From: Sva-07 sp963710625
GTDB lineage: Bacteria; Actinomycetota; Acidimicrobiia; Acidimicrobiales; Ilumatobacteraceae
Direction of reading: 5' to 3'
Length of the DNA stretch: 64,000 nucleotides
Assembly: GCA_963710625.1 (NCBI GenBank)
Contig: CAVQBG010000022.1
Span: 248,001 to 312,000 of the forward strand
Shown here: piece after piece, positions 41,962 to 50,289 of the stretch
Layout of the letters: each line of letters opens with the position of its first letter
Numbering within the stretch: position 1 is the stretch's first letter
Translations under genes and position numbers: made by a program
The notes under the pieces: model-generated
Database searches by the model: none
What the model saw: the letters and a program-made list of their open reading frames with translations, nothing else
What the model was told of the DNA's origin: nothing

Positions 41962-42734
41962 TCCTCGGCCGGTCGGCGACGAACGACCAGCCAGCCGATC
42001 AGCACCGCCACGAAGTACAGGATCATCATCGGGATCCCGAGCATCGCCATCGTGATCGGATCGCCCGACGGGGTGATCACTGCGGCGATCACGGCGATTC
42101 CGACGAGCGCGAAGCGCCAGCTCTTGAGGAGCCGTCGCGGGCTGACGGCGCCGACGAGTTGCAGCCCGACCAGGAAGACCGGAAGCAGGAATCCGATGCC
42201 GAACGCGAAGATCATCAACCCGATCAGGCTGACGTAGCTGCTGACCGAGTAGAGCTGGTTGACGTCCGAGCCCGACCAGGAGATCAGGAATTCGAGCGCC
42301 TGCGAGACCGTGGTGTAGGCGAGCACACCACCGGCGCTGAACAGCACGATCGAGGACAACACGAACGGGATCGCGTAGCGCTTCTCCTTCGCGTTGAGCG
42401 CCGGCACCGTGAACCGCCAGACCTGCCACAAGATCACCGGTAGGGCGACGATGATGCCGCCGTACATGCCCACACGAATGCGCGTCGACAGGCCTTCTGT
42501 CGGGGTGAACGCGTTGAGCGCCGGGTCGCAGAAGTCCTCCGGCTTGCTCCGGCACAGCTCGGCGTAGGGCTCGATCAGGAAGTCCAGAACCTGGTTGTAG
42601 AACGCGATGATCAGGACCATCCCGATCGCAATGGCCAGCGCGCTGCGGATGATCCTCACGCGCAGCTCAGCGAGGTGCTCGGTGAGCGTCATCGTGTCGT
42701 CGGGCGACGCGGCGATGTCCTCGTCGGCGCTCAT
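41958..42734 (-). CDS. tatC: Sec-independent protein translocase TatC
   Basis: A 258-residue membrane protein with six transmembrane helices. The conserved N-terminal 'MTLTEHLAELRVRIIRSALAI' region (HLxELRxR) binds the twin-arginine signal; 'PALNAKEKRYAIPFVLSSIVLFSAGGVLAY' in outline is the typical E/K-containing second loop, and 'FGIGFLLPVFLVGLQLVG' is also conserved. It forms the receptor of the Tat export pathway for folded proteins. The ATG overlaps the tatA/B stop by four bases. It is second in a three-gene run with helY. Confidence 0.96.
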   Translation of the reverse strand: MSADEDIAASPDDTMTLTEHLAELRVRIIRSALAIAIGMVLIIAFYNQVLDFLIEPYAELCRSKPEDFCDPALNAFTPTEGLSTRIRVGMYGGIIVALPVILWQVWRFTVPALNAKEKRYAIPFVLSSIVLFSAGGVLAYTTVSQALEFLISWSGSDVNQLYSVSSYVSLIGLMIFAFGIGFLLPVFLVGLQLVGAVSPRRLLKSWRFALVGIAVIAAVITPSGDPITMAMLGIPMMILYFVAVLIGWLVVRRRPAEE

Positions 42735-43192
42735 TGTCTGGTGGCCGTCTCGTCGTGATCCGCGTGGCCGTTCGTCGACGGCGCTTCAGCGGTTCGTGGC
42801 CCGGGCGTGATCGGAGGAGGCGGCGGTGGAGATGCCGCGACCGGAGGGGACGAGGCGGCCAGCGGTGGTGTCGGTGGAGCGAACCCGTCGCCGGGGGCCT
42901 CGGCAGCGATCGCCGCATCCGCGTCGGCACGCAACCGCTGCTCGGCTTCGGCCTCGGCGATCAACCGGTTGGGGTCGGCGGCGTCGCGAACCATCTGGGC
43001 GGTGTCGCGCATTTCCCGCATCGGCTCGTCGAACGCCGACTTGATCTCCGACTGGAAGCCGCTGCCCATCTTCTTGAGTTCGTTGTAGGTCTGCATGAAA
43101 CGACGAACGGCGTCGGGCAGACGCTCGGGCCCGAGCACGACGAGCGCGATCAGCAGGATCACGATGATCTCGCTGCCCTGCAGATTGAACAC
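42731..43192 (-). CDS. Twin-arginine translocase subunit TatA/TatB
   Basis: 153 residues. It has a single N-terminal transmembrane helix with 'GSEIIVILLIALVVLGPERLPDAVRRF' (the LGPERLP hinge, seen here as VLGPERLPDAV), then an amphipathic helix and a Pro/Ala-rich disordered tail. The Glu after the Gly-Pro hinge and the longer second helix fit TatB. Only one TatA/B gene is seen here. The GTG start has TAGACT on the minus strand (plus 43199-43204) six bases before it. It is the first gene of the tat-helY operon. Confidence 0.9.
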   Translation of the reverse strand: MFNLQGSEIIVILLIALVVLGPERLPDAVRRFMQTYNELKKMGSGFQSEIKSAFDEPMREMRDTAQMVRDAADPNRLIAEAEAEQRLRADADAAIAAEAPGDGFAPPTPPLAASSPPVAASPPPPPPITPGPRTAEAPSTNGHADHDETATRQ

Positions 43193-43227
43193 GGGGGGAG
43201 TCTACGGGCCTGCCATCATGTCTCGGA

Positions 43228-43968
43228 GTGCAGCAACGTCTCCCCTCCCTGCTCGACCCACCGATCTCCTTCGCGCACCGCGGCGCACGTGCGCACGCCC
43301 CGGAGAACACGATCGAAGCCTTCCAGCTGGCGCTCAAGCTCGGCGCCTCCGGCCTGGAGAGCGATGTGTGGCTCACGTCCGACGGCGTGGCCGTGCTCGA
43401 TCACGACGGTGTCGTCAAGCGCGGTCTCCGCAAGCGACCCATCGGCGAGTTCCGACGCGATGAGTTGCCACCGCACATCCCGACGCTCACCGAGCTCCTC
43501 GAGGAACTCGGCACCGACTACTCGCTTTCGCTCGACCTCAAGGATCCCGAGTCGGCGGGCACGATCGTCGACGCAGTGTCGGCGATCGACCGTTCGATGC
43601 TCGACCGGGTGTGGTTGTGCGAGCCGAGCCTGAACCGGGTGCTCGAGCTGCGCGAGCGCTTCGACGAAGGCGGGCGGATCCCCGTGCGTCTGCTCCAGAC
43701 CACCCGACTCGACCGCATCAAGGGGACTCCCGAGCGGCGTGCCGAATACCTCTCACGGCACGGTGTCGACGGGATCAATCTCCACCGCACCGACTGGAAC
43801 GGCGGACTCGTCGCACTGTTCCATCGGTTCGGTCTCGTGGCGTTCAGCTGGGACCTCCAGTACGAACACGACCTCCGTCCCGCACTGCGGATGGGTGTCG
43901 ACGCGGTCTACAGCGATCACGTCGACGTGATGATCGACGCCGTCAACGCCGAGATCGGGACGATCTGA
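43228..43968 (+). CDS. Glycerophosphodiester phosphodiesterase
   Basis: A 246-residue GDPD TIM-barrel enzyme. 'FAHRGARAHAPENTIEAFQLAL' in outline gives the catalytic His and the conserved ENT; 'LESDVWLTSDGVAVLDHDGVV' supplies the metal-binding E-x-D and the second catalytic His (in HD). It hydrolyses glycerophosphodiesters to glycerol-3-phosphate and alcohol. There is no signal peptide, so it is probably cytoplasmic. The GTG start at 43228 fits the family. It converges with the signal peptidase gene in a strong palindrome. Confidence 0.92.
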   Translation: MQQRLPSLLDPPISFAHRGARAHAPENTIEAFQLALKLGASGLESDVWLTSDGVAVLDHDGVVKRGLRKRPIGEFRRDELPPHIPTLTELLEELGTDYSLSLDLKDPESAGTIVDAVSAIDRSMLDRVWLCEPSLNRVLELRERFDEGGRIPVRLLQTTRLDRIKGTPERRAEYLSRHGVDGINLHRTDWNGGLVALFHRFGLVAFSWDLQYEHDLRPALRMGVDAVYSDHVDVMIDAVNAEIGTI

Positions 43969-43996
43969 GAGCGACCGTTCCCGCAGATGCAGGAAC

Positions 43997-44025
43997 CCTC
44001 AGAGCCACTGCCAGTGGCTCTGAGG
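43997..44025. terminator. Perfect hairpin at the glpQ-like/lepB junction
   Basis: CCTCAGAGCCACTG (43997-44010) pairs perfectly with CAGTGGCTCTGAGG (44012-44025). The lepB stop codon (43999-44001) is in one arm, and the last lepB codons form the rest of the stem. It is a likely bidirectional terminator for the converging genes. Confidence 0.65.
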
Positions 44026-44610
44026 CCAGAAGACGACGAAGGCCCGACCGACGAGGTCGTCCTCGTCGATGGGACCGATCACGCGCGAGTCCTGCGAGCC
44101 ACCGCGGTTGTCACCCATGACGAACACATGGTTCTCCGGCACCGGTCCGTTGAGCGAGTAGTCGCCACCGCAGTCGGTCGGGGTCACCACTTCGGGATCG
44201 AGGTACGGCTCGTTGAGCACGCGACCGTCGATGAGCACCGTGCAGTTGCGGACCTCGACGGTCTCGCCGGGAAGACCGATCACGCGCTTGATCAGGTCGC
44301 GCTCGGACGCCCCGGTGATCTGGTGCAACACGACGACATCACCCCGGTTCGGGTCGTGGAGCCGATACGAGAGCTTGTTGACGAACACGCGGTCGCCGGT
44401 TTCGAGCGTCGAATACATCGACTCGCCTTCGACGACGAAGTGAGCGAGCACGAACGTCCGCACGACGAACGCAACGAGGAGCGCGACGGCGATGACGATG
44501 ACCCAGTCGACGAAGGCGCGCGCACTCGCGGGCAGCGCCGACTTGTCGACGTCCGGTAGTGGGGCGTCCGGCTCGTCGGCGGGGCGGGGAAGGGTCGACT
44601 CCGATGTCAC
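43999..44610 (-). CDS. lepB: Signal peptidase I
   Basis: A 203-residue type I signal peptidase. One N-terminal transmembrane helix (~33-55) anchors it. The catalytic Ser is in 'VEGESMYSTLETGDRVFVNKLSY' (GESMxxTL) and the catalytic Lys in 'ERDLIKRVIGLPGE'; 'FVMGDNRGGSQDSR' is box E. It cleaves secretory signal peptides on the outer face of the membrane. The GTG start at 44610 is in a short gap after pafA's end. It occupies the position where mycobacteria have pafB/pafC, which are absent here. Confidence 0.95.
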   Translation of the reverse strand: MTSESTLPRPADEPDAPLPDVDKSALPASARAFVDWVIVIAVALLVAFVVRTFVLAHFVVEGESMYSTLETGDRVFVNKLSYRLHDPNRGDVVVLHQITGASERDLIKRVIGLPGETVEVRNCTVLIDGRVLNEPYLDPEVVTPTDCGGDYSLNGPVPENHVFVMGDNRGGSQDSRVIGPIDEDDLVGRAFVVFWPQSHWQWL

Positions 44611-44667
44611 GAGGACCCCACGGTAACCGCAACCGAGCCCGCCACACCGACAGCGTGGGCAAGTGTT

Positions 44668-46026
44668 TCAGAGCGATTCGATCAGCCGCTCGACGCGTTC
44701 GTCGCGACTCTTGAACGGGTCCTTGCAGAGGACGGTGCGCTGCGCCTGGTCGTTGAGCTTCAGGTGCACCCAGTCGACCGTGTAGTCCCGCTTGCGCTCC
44801 TTCGCCCGCTTGACGAAATCGCCTCGCAGCCGTGCGCGTGTGGTCTGCGGCGGCACGTCGACGGCCTGCGCGATGTCGTCGTCCGTGCAGATCCGTTCGA
44901 TCAGCCCACGGTCCTGGAGCTTGTAGAAGGGGCTTCGCGCCCGGGACACGTCGTGGTACTGGAGATCGAGCAACTGCACCCGGGGATGCCCGAACGGCAG
45001 GTCGTGACGCTCACGGAACGCTTCGAGGAGCTTGTACTTGATGACCCAGTCGACCTCGCGGTCGAGCAGCAGCGGATCCTTCTCGATCGTGGTGATGCAG
45101 TGTTCCCACATCTCCAACGCCCGCTGTTCCAATGGGGGGAAACCCTGCGAGTCCGCGTAGCGCAACGCTCGGTCGAGGTACTCGCGTTGGATGTCGAGCG
45201 CCGACACCTCCCGGCCGTTGGCGAGGCGGACGGTGCGCCGGCAGGTGATGTCGTGGCTGATCTCCCGAATCGCCCGGATCGGGTTCTCGAGCGTCATGTC
45301 GCGGAGCACCACGTTGGGATCCTCGAGCATTCGCAGCATGCACGCCGCCGCGCCGACCTTGACGAACCCGGTGTACTCGCTCATGTTCGAGTCGCCGACG
45401 ATGACGTGCAACCGCCGATACTTCTCGGCGTCGGCGTGGGGCTCGTCGCGGGTGTTGATGATCGGACGACTCCGTGTGGTCGCCGACGACACGCCCTCCC
45501 AGATGTGCTCGGCGCGCTGTGCGATCGAGTAGGTCGCTCCCCTGGCGGTCTGCAACACCTTGCCGGCCCCGGTGTAGATCTGGCGTGACACCAGGAACGG
45601 AATCAACACCTCGGCGTAATGACCGAGGTCGTCGTCGCGGCTCGTGAGGTAGTTCTCGTGGCAGCCGTAGGAGTTGCCGGCGGAGTCGGTGTTGTTCTTG
45701 AACAGGTAGATCGTTCCGCGGATCGATTCCTCTGCCAGTCGCTGCTCGGCCGACTCGACCAGCTGTTCGAGGATGCGTTCACCCGCCTTGTCGTGCACGA
45801 TCAGTTCGTACAGCGAGTCGCACTCGGGAGTCGCGTACTCCGGGTGCGAACCGACATCGAGGTACAGACGGGCGCCGTTCTGGAGGAACACGTTCGAGCT
45901 GCGCCCCCACGAGACGACCCGACGAAACAGATAGCGGGCGACTTCGTCGGGGCTGAGGCGACGCTGCCCCCGCAGGGTGCACGTCACGCCGTACTCGTTC
46001 TCGAGTCCGTAGATGCGTCGCTCCAT
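44668..46026 (-). CDS. pafA: Pup--protein ligase PafA
   Basis: 452 residues, the same length as the mycobacterial enzyme. It begins 'MERRIYGLENEYGVTCT' and keeps 'RRLSPDEVARYLFRRVVSWG', 'NGARLYLDVGSHPEYATPEC', 'YLFKNNTDSAGNSYGCHENYL' (seen here as KNNTDSAGNSYGCHENY) and 'VDWVHLKLNDQAQRTVLCKD'. PafA uses ATP to join the C-terminal glutamate of Pup to substrate lysines. ATG 46026 gives the family N-terminus; the reading upstream to 46068 is not family-like. TAGGTT on the minus strand (plus 46034-46039) is seven bases upstream. It is separated from prcA by the 5-oxoprolinase operon. Confidence 0.97.
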   Translation of the reverse strand: MERRIYGLENEYGVTCTLRGQRRLSPDEVARYLFRRVVSWGRSSNVFLQNGARLYLDVGSHPEYATPECDSLYELIVHDKAGERILEQLVESAEQRLAEESIRGTIYLFKNNTDSAGNSYGCHENYLTSRDDDLGHYAEVLIPFLVSRQIYTGAGKVLQTARGATYSIAQRAEHIWEGVSSATTRSRPIINTRDEPHADAEKYRRLHVIVGDSNMSEYTGFVKVGAAACMLRMLEDPNVVLRDMTLENPIRAIREISHDITCRRTVRLANGREVSALDIQREYLDRALRYADSQGFPPLEQRALEMWEHCITTIEKDPLLLDREVDWVIKYKLLEAFRERHDLPFGHPRVQLLDLQYHDVSRARSPFYKLQDRGLIERICTDDDIAQAVDVPPQTTRARLRGDFVKRAKERKRDYTVDWVHLKLNDQAQRTVLCKDPFKSRDERVERLIESL

Positions 46027-46109
46027 CAACGGCAACCTAGTCAGCTCCCCGTCGGGGTGCTCGGTCAAGACACGGTGAGCGGGCCTGCGCCATGCGCTCG
46101 AGGGTCGGT

Positions 46110-46931
46110 TCAGGCGCGACGGAACTGCACCAGCGAGCCCGGCCGTGTCTGGACGACGTCGGCGAGGTCGGCGGGCTCGACGACCGCGATCACCGGATAG
46201 CCGCCCGTCGTCGGATGGTTCGCGAGCATCACGATCGGCTCACCGGCCGGGGTGATCTGGACGGCGCCGGGCGTCAAGCCGATGCTCTGCATCTGGGGCT
46301 GCGACCGCGTGCTGCGGTCGAACTCGCCCGCTTCGAGTCGCACGCCCACGCGGCTGAGTTCACTGGTGATCCGCCACGATCGACGGATCAGCGACTGGGT
46401 GCCTCCGATGAACCAGTCGTGTTGCGGCCCGTCCCAGATCCGCACTCGCGTTCCGGCGGAACCACGCGTCGGTGCATGGTCGACGGCGAGGGCCGTTTCC
46501 GGATCCGGTCCGACGGAAACGAGCGAGTCGACCTCGAGCGCTGCCGGCCCGACGCCCCCGAGCGTGTCCTGGCTGCGGGATCCGAGTACCGGGTCGACGT
46601 CGATCCCGCCCCGGACAGCGAGATAGGCCCAGACGGAGCCGGGAGGCACGTCGACGCGTATCCGGGATCCGGCTGCGACGGTGTGGCGGCTGGCGTCGGT
46701 ACTGCTGGCCACCACGAGCGGTCGCAACGCCTCGAGGATCAGCGCCCCCATCGTCTCGATCGTCGCCGCGTCGGGCAGGTTGCCCACGAGTCGATTCATC
46801 AGGTCGTGGGTTCGTCGATCGACGGCACCGGCCGTCGGCACGCCGAGATGGGCCAGTCCCCTGCGTCCTCGGTCCTGCACCGTGGTCGCGAAGCCGACCT
46901 GGACGACGCGCAGCGCTGGGGGCGCCGTCAC
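46110..46931 (-). CDS. pxpC: 5-oxoprolinase subunit PxpC (biotin-dependent carboxyltransferase-like)
   Basis: A 273-residue protein of the KipA/allophanate hydrolase subunit 2 family. The start 'VVQVGFATTVQDRGRRGLAHLGV' in outline (TxQDxGRxGxxxxGVP) and 'LAVRGGIDVDPVLGSRSQDT' are diagnostic, as is the C-terminal 'VMLANHPTTGGYPVIAVV'. With PxpA and PxpB it forms the ATP-dependent 5-oxoprolinase that opens pyroglutamate to glutamate. The GTG start overlaps the pxpB stop by four bases. It is the last gene of the operon. Confidence 0.92.
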   Translation of the reverse strand: MTAPPALRVVQVGFATTVQDRGRRGLAHLGVPTAGAVDRRTHDLMNRLVGNLPDAATIETMGALILEALRPLVVASSTDASRHTVAAGSRIRVDVPPGSVWAYLAVRGGIDVDPVLGSRSQDTLGGVGPAALEVDSLVSVGPDPETALAVDHAPTRGSAGTRVRIWDGPQHDWFIGGTQSLIRRSWRITSELSRVGVRLEAGEFDRSTRSQPQMQSIGLTPGAVQITPAGEPIVMLANHPTTGGYPVIAVVEPADLADVVQTRPGSLVQFRRA

Positions 46932-47530
46932 GCTGCCACCCGGCGGAATCGGACGGGCTGACCAGGGTGCAGCAGCGCTGGTGGGGTGCGCTCGGCATCC
47001 CAGAGGACGGCGCTCGTGTGTCCGATCAGGTACCACCCGCCAGGTGACGCCGACGGGTAGACGCAGGTGTAGCCCGCGGCAATGCCGATCGAGCCCGTCG
47101 GCACCGAGGTGCGCGGGGTGGCCCGGCGAGGCACGTGCAGACGCCCGTCGACGCCACGCAGGTAGCCGAAGCCGGGGCTGAACCCGCAGAAGGCGACCTC
47201 GTAGCTGCCGGTGGCATGGAGGCGCACGACATCGTCGACCGAGACCTGAGCGGCGTACGCGAGCTCGCCGAGGTCGGGGCCGTCGTACACGACGTCGATC
47301 GTCAGCGCAGGCTCTGTCGCCGTCGATCGCTCGGCCGCCACGACCAGATCGAGGATTTCGCCGACCGCATCGTGGCGATCGTTGGCGCACCGGACGACCA
47401 CGGTCGACTCCGTCGGCACGATCTCCTCGACGCCCGGCACCTCCATCGCTCGGAGCGTGTCAGCCCAGGCAGCGGGCGCCGACACCTGATCGACCAGCCA
47501 CGCCAGCGGTCCGTACGGTCGTCGTTGCAT
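46928..47530 (-). CDS. pxpB: 5-oxoprolinase subunit PxpB
   Basis: A 200-residue protein of the KipI/allophanate hydrolase subunit 1 family. 'VYDGPDLGELAYAAQVSVDDVVRLHATGSYEVAFCGFSPGFGYLRG' in outline (conserved Y-D-GxDL, FxPGFxYL) and 'VPTGSIGIAAGYTCVYPSASPGGWYLIGHT' (G-S-V/I-x-IAGxxxxIYPxxxPGGW) are the family motifs. ATG 47530 lies 4 bases after the stop of the amidohydrolase, and its stop overlaps pxpC. The longer upstream reading is a shadow of the amidohydrolase gene. Confidence 0.92.
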   Translation of the reverse strand: MQRRPYGPLAWLVDQVSAPAAWADTLRAMEVPGVEEIVPTESTVVVRCANDRHDAVGEILDLVVAAERSTATEPALTIDVVYDGPDLGELAYAAQVSVDDVVRLHATGSYEVAFCGFSPGFGYLRGVDGRLHVPRRATPRTSVPTGSIGIAAGYTCVYPSASPGGWYLIGHTSAVLWDAERTPPALLHPGQPVRFRRVAA

Positions 47531-47534
47531 CGAG

Positions 47535-48716
47535 TCAGTGCACGCGGGCGGCGGGAAAGATGCGAAGGAAGTTCTCGGCGTAGAACTGGTCGCGGACGCT
47601 GTCGGCGCGCTGGCCGAGCGAGCCCTCGAACCGACCGATCGGATCCTTGCCGCCCTCGACGTGGGGATAGTCGCTGGAGAACAGATACAGCTCCGGCGCC
47701 GACTGGTCGATGAATGCACCCACGTCCTCGAACACGTACGGCGTGAAGGCCATCTGTGTCCGGAGCATCTCCGAGGGCGTGCGTTCGAGTTCGGCGAGGT
47801 ACTGGTCGACCCTGCTCCACGACCGCACCACCCAGTCGAGGCGTGTCAGCATCGACGGCACCCATCCAGCGCCGAGCTCGACGCAGGCACCACGAAGTGA
47901 CGGGTACTTCTCGAACACACCGTCCATCACCATCACCGAGATGAAGGTCTCGGGCCCCTGGTGAAGGACCGCCATGTCCTTGCTGCGCACGTTCTCGCCG
48001 CCACCCATCCAATCGCGTGCGGGCGCCCGCCCGGTGTTGGCCCAGCGCGGATCGAGCTGCAACGGCGATCCGCCGACATGGAGCACGAACGGGGTGCCCG
48101 AATCGGCGAGGCACTCCCAGAACGGGGCCAGGTCGACATGACCGGGCGACCGCTCACCTGCCGGATGATGGGGCACCCAGATCGCCTCCAGCCCGGCATC
48201 GAGCGCGAACTCGACCTCGTCGAGCGCCAGTTGGGGGTCGTCGAGCGGAACGATCCCCACACCCATCAGTCGGCCGTCGTCGGCACAGAACTCACTCATC
48301 GCCCGGTTGTGGGCTCGAGCGGCGCCGTAGCGGACATCGGCGGACAGCTTCCGACTTGGTGAGAACGGCATCGCCACACTGTGCGTCGCGAAGACCAGCT
48401 GCTTGCGGAAGCCGAGCATGTCGAGGGCGACCGAGCGGTCGTGCCGGTCGAAGGCACCGAGCGCCTGGATCTCCTTCGACCGTGCGATCAGCTGATCGCC
48501 GAGCGCGATCTGTGCATCGACGTGCTCATCGGCGTGGCGCCCTCCGTTCGCCACGATGTCGGCGACCTCCTCGTCGGTGACGAGCGACGCGGCGTAACTG
48601 ACCTGCGGAATCCGGTCGCGCACCGCGGGATCGGCGTAGTCGCGCAGGAAGTCGGGCAGCTCCATGATGTGGCTGTCGGCGTCGTAGAACGCTCGGTGTG
48701 AAGGTGCGTAGGTCAT
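47535..48716 (-). CDS. Amidohydrolase-2 family metal-dependent hydrolase (paralog 2, in pxp operon)
   Basis: A 393-residue TIM-barrel hydrolase. The opening 'YDADSHIMELPDFLRDY', 'FVLHVGGSP', 'GGGENVRSKDMAVLHQ' and 'LYLFSSDYPHVEGGKDPIGRFEG' in outline match the amidohydrolase at 9890 in order and spacing. It sits between pxpA and pxpB, 4 bases before pxpB and 27 bases after pxpA, so it is surely in the operon. A function in supplying or processing a cyclic amide (for example a pyroglutamate-like compound) would fit, but is a guess. Confidence 0.85.
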   Translation of the reverse strand: MTYAPSHRAFYDADSHIMELPDFLRDYADPAVRDRIPQVSYAASLVTDEEVADIVANGGRHADEHVDAQIALGDQLIARSKEIQALGAFDRHDRSVALDMLGFRKQLVFATHSVAMPFSPSRKLSADVRYGAARAHNRAMSEFCADDGRLMGVGIVPLDDPQLALDEVEFALDAGLEAIWVPHHPAGERSPGHVDLAPFWECLADSGTPFVLHVGGSPLQLDPRWANTGRAPARDWMGGGENVRSKDMAVLHQGPETFISVMVMDGVFEKYPSLRGACVELGAGWVPSMLTRLDWVVRSWSRVDQYLAELERTPSEMLRTQMAFTPYVFEDVGAFIDQSAPELYLFSSDYPHVEGGKDPIGRFEGSLGQRADSVRDQFYAENFLRIFPAARVH

Positions 48717-48743
48717 GCGTGGCCTCGTTCTGCGCCTGAGCGC

Positions 48744-49505
48744 TCAGTCGGTGAAACGGTAGACGCCGACACCGGCGGCATCGAGTGCCGAGCGCACCGC
48801 TCGAGCGAGGTCGATGGCGCCAGGGGTGTCGCCGTGCACGCAGATCGAGCGAGCGCGGATGCTCACGACGGTGCCGTCGACGGCGACGACCTCGTTGTCG
48901 GTGGCGATCCGCACCGCCCGCTCGGCGACCTCGTCGATGTCGGTGAGCACGCTTCCGGGCTCGCGGCGAGACACGAGACCGCCGTCGGGTCGATAGGCGC
49001 GGTCGGCGAACGCCTCGGGCACGGCCTCCAGCCCCGCCTCGTCGGCGGCGGCCAGCAGCTCCGAGCCCGGAAGCCCGAGCACGGCGAGCGACGGGTCGTA
49101 CTCGGCGGCGGCCGCGACGAGTGCCCGGGCGGCGGCAGGATGGGTCGCGGTCGTGTGATACAGCGCGCCGTGCGGCTTGACGTAGGCGATCTCGGTGCCG
49201 GCCACCTGCGCGAAGGCGTCGAGAGCACCGAGCTGGTACAGGACGGCGTCGCGGAGTTCATCAGGCGCCATGTCGAGGTGGCGACGTCCGAATCCGGGGA
49301 GATCGGGGAACGACACTTGTGCGCCGACCGCTACACCGTTCTGCACAGCGAGCCTGCAGGTGGCCCTGAGCACCGAGGGGTCGCCTGCGTGGAACCCGCA
49401 CGCCACATTGGCGCTGGTGACGATGCCCAGCATCGCGGCATCGTCTCCGAGGGTCCACACCCCGTACGACTCTCCCAGGTCACTGTTGACGTCGATGGCG
49501 ACCAT
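48744..49505 (-). CDS. pxpA: 5-oxoprolinase subunit PxpA (LamB/YcsF family)
   Basis: 253 residues. The LamB/YcsF family signature is clear: 'IDVNSDLGESYGVW', 'TSANVACGFHAGDP', 'GAQVSFPDLPGFGRR', 'YVKPHGALYH', 'EAFADRAYRPDGGLVSR' and 'ICVHGDTPGA'. With PxpBC it hydrolyses 5-oxoproline to glutamate using ATP. ATG 49505 is preceded six bases earlier by TACGAT on the minus strand (plus 49512-49517), so the operon likely starts here with a leaderless transcript. Confidence 0.95.
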   Translation of the reverse strand: MVAIDVNSDLGESYGVWTLGDDAAMLGIVTSANVACGFHAGDPSVLRATCRLAVQNGVAVGAQVSFPDLPGFGRRHLDMAPDELRDAVLYQLGALDAFAQVAGTEIAYVKPHGALYHTTATHPAAARALVAAAAEYDPSLAVLGLPGSELLAAADEAGLEAVPEAFADRAYRPDGGLVSRREPGSVLTDIDEVAERAVRIATDNEVVAVDGTVVSIRARSICVHGDTPGAIDLARAVRSALDAAGVGVYRFTD

Positions 49506-49620
49506 GTCCCGATCGTACGCCTCTCGCCCCCACCCTGCTGTCGCACGAGGCGCCGTCGTCAGCGGTCTGCGATGAGATTCACCGCAACCCCGCTGCCCGG
49601 TAACTCATCGGAGCGGGCGG

Positions 49621-50289
49621 TCAGGCGTCGAGGTCGGTGGTGGCCAGCCGGTGGAAGCACCGGCGGCCGTTGGTGCGTGCGAGGTCGGCGACTTCGAGGT
49701 CGTCGGCGGAGATCTCCCGATCGGGTCCACCGAGCGCCGTTCGGCCGAGTGCGATCGCCGCCGAGCGATCCAGCCCGTCGGTCCAGGTCTCCGCGAGCCG
49801 CTCGTTGATCGCCTCGGCATCCCCGCCGATCGCCGCGTGGTCGCGCTCATCGAACACCGTGCCGTCGTAGAGGATGTGGAACATCTGGTCGCCGGACGGT
49901 TCGAGGCCGACTTCGGCGACCAGGATCTCCACCTCCATCGGCTTCATCTCGTGGGTGAAGATCGTGCCGAGCATCTGGGCGTAGCTGTTCGCCAAGCTGC
50001 GGGCGTCGACGTCGTCGCGCGAGTACTGGAACCCCTTGAGGTCAGCGGCTCGCACGCCCGCCACGCGCAGCTGATCGAACTCGTTGTACTTGCCGACCCC
50101 GGCGAACGCGATGCGGTCGTAGATCTCGCTCACCTTGCGCAGCGTCTCCGACGCGTTCTCGGCGACGATCACGATGCCCTCCGCATAGCGGACCGCAACC
50201 AGTGCCCGCCCTCGGGCGATGCCCTTGCGCGCGAAGTCGGCACGGTCCTTCATCATCTGTTCGGGAGCGACGTAGAACGGCATGCTCAT
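49621..50289 (-). CDS. prcA: Proteasome alpha subunit
   Basis: A 222-residue alpha-type 20S subunit. 'MSMPFYVAPEQMMKDRADFARKGIARGR' in outline is the actinobacterial alpha N-terminus (the gate region), and 'VAVRYAEGIVIVAENAS' and 'YDRIAFAGVGKYNEFDQLRVAGVRAAD' are conserved. There is no catalytic threonine, as expected. The ATG overlaps the prcB stop by four bases (ATGA). The alpha rings accept the C-terminal QYL of Mpa. The family C-terminus is usually longer and acidic; here it is short. Confidence 0.95.
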   Translation of the reverse strand: MSMPFYVAPEQMMKDRADFARKGIARGRALVAVRYAEGIVIVAENASETLRKVSEIYDRIAFAGVGKYNEFDQLRVAGVRAADLKGFQYSRDDVDARSLANSYAQMLGTIFTHEMKPMEVEILVAEVGLEPSGDQMFHILYDGTVFDERDHAAIGGDAEAINERLAETWTDGLDRSAAIALGRTALGGPDREISADDLEVADLARTNGRRCFHRLATTDLDA

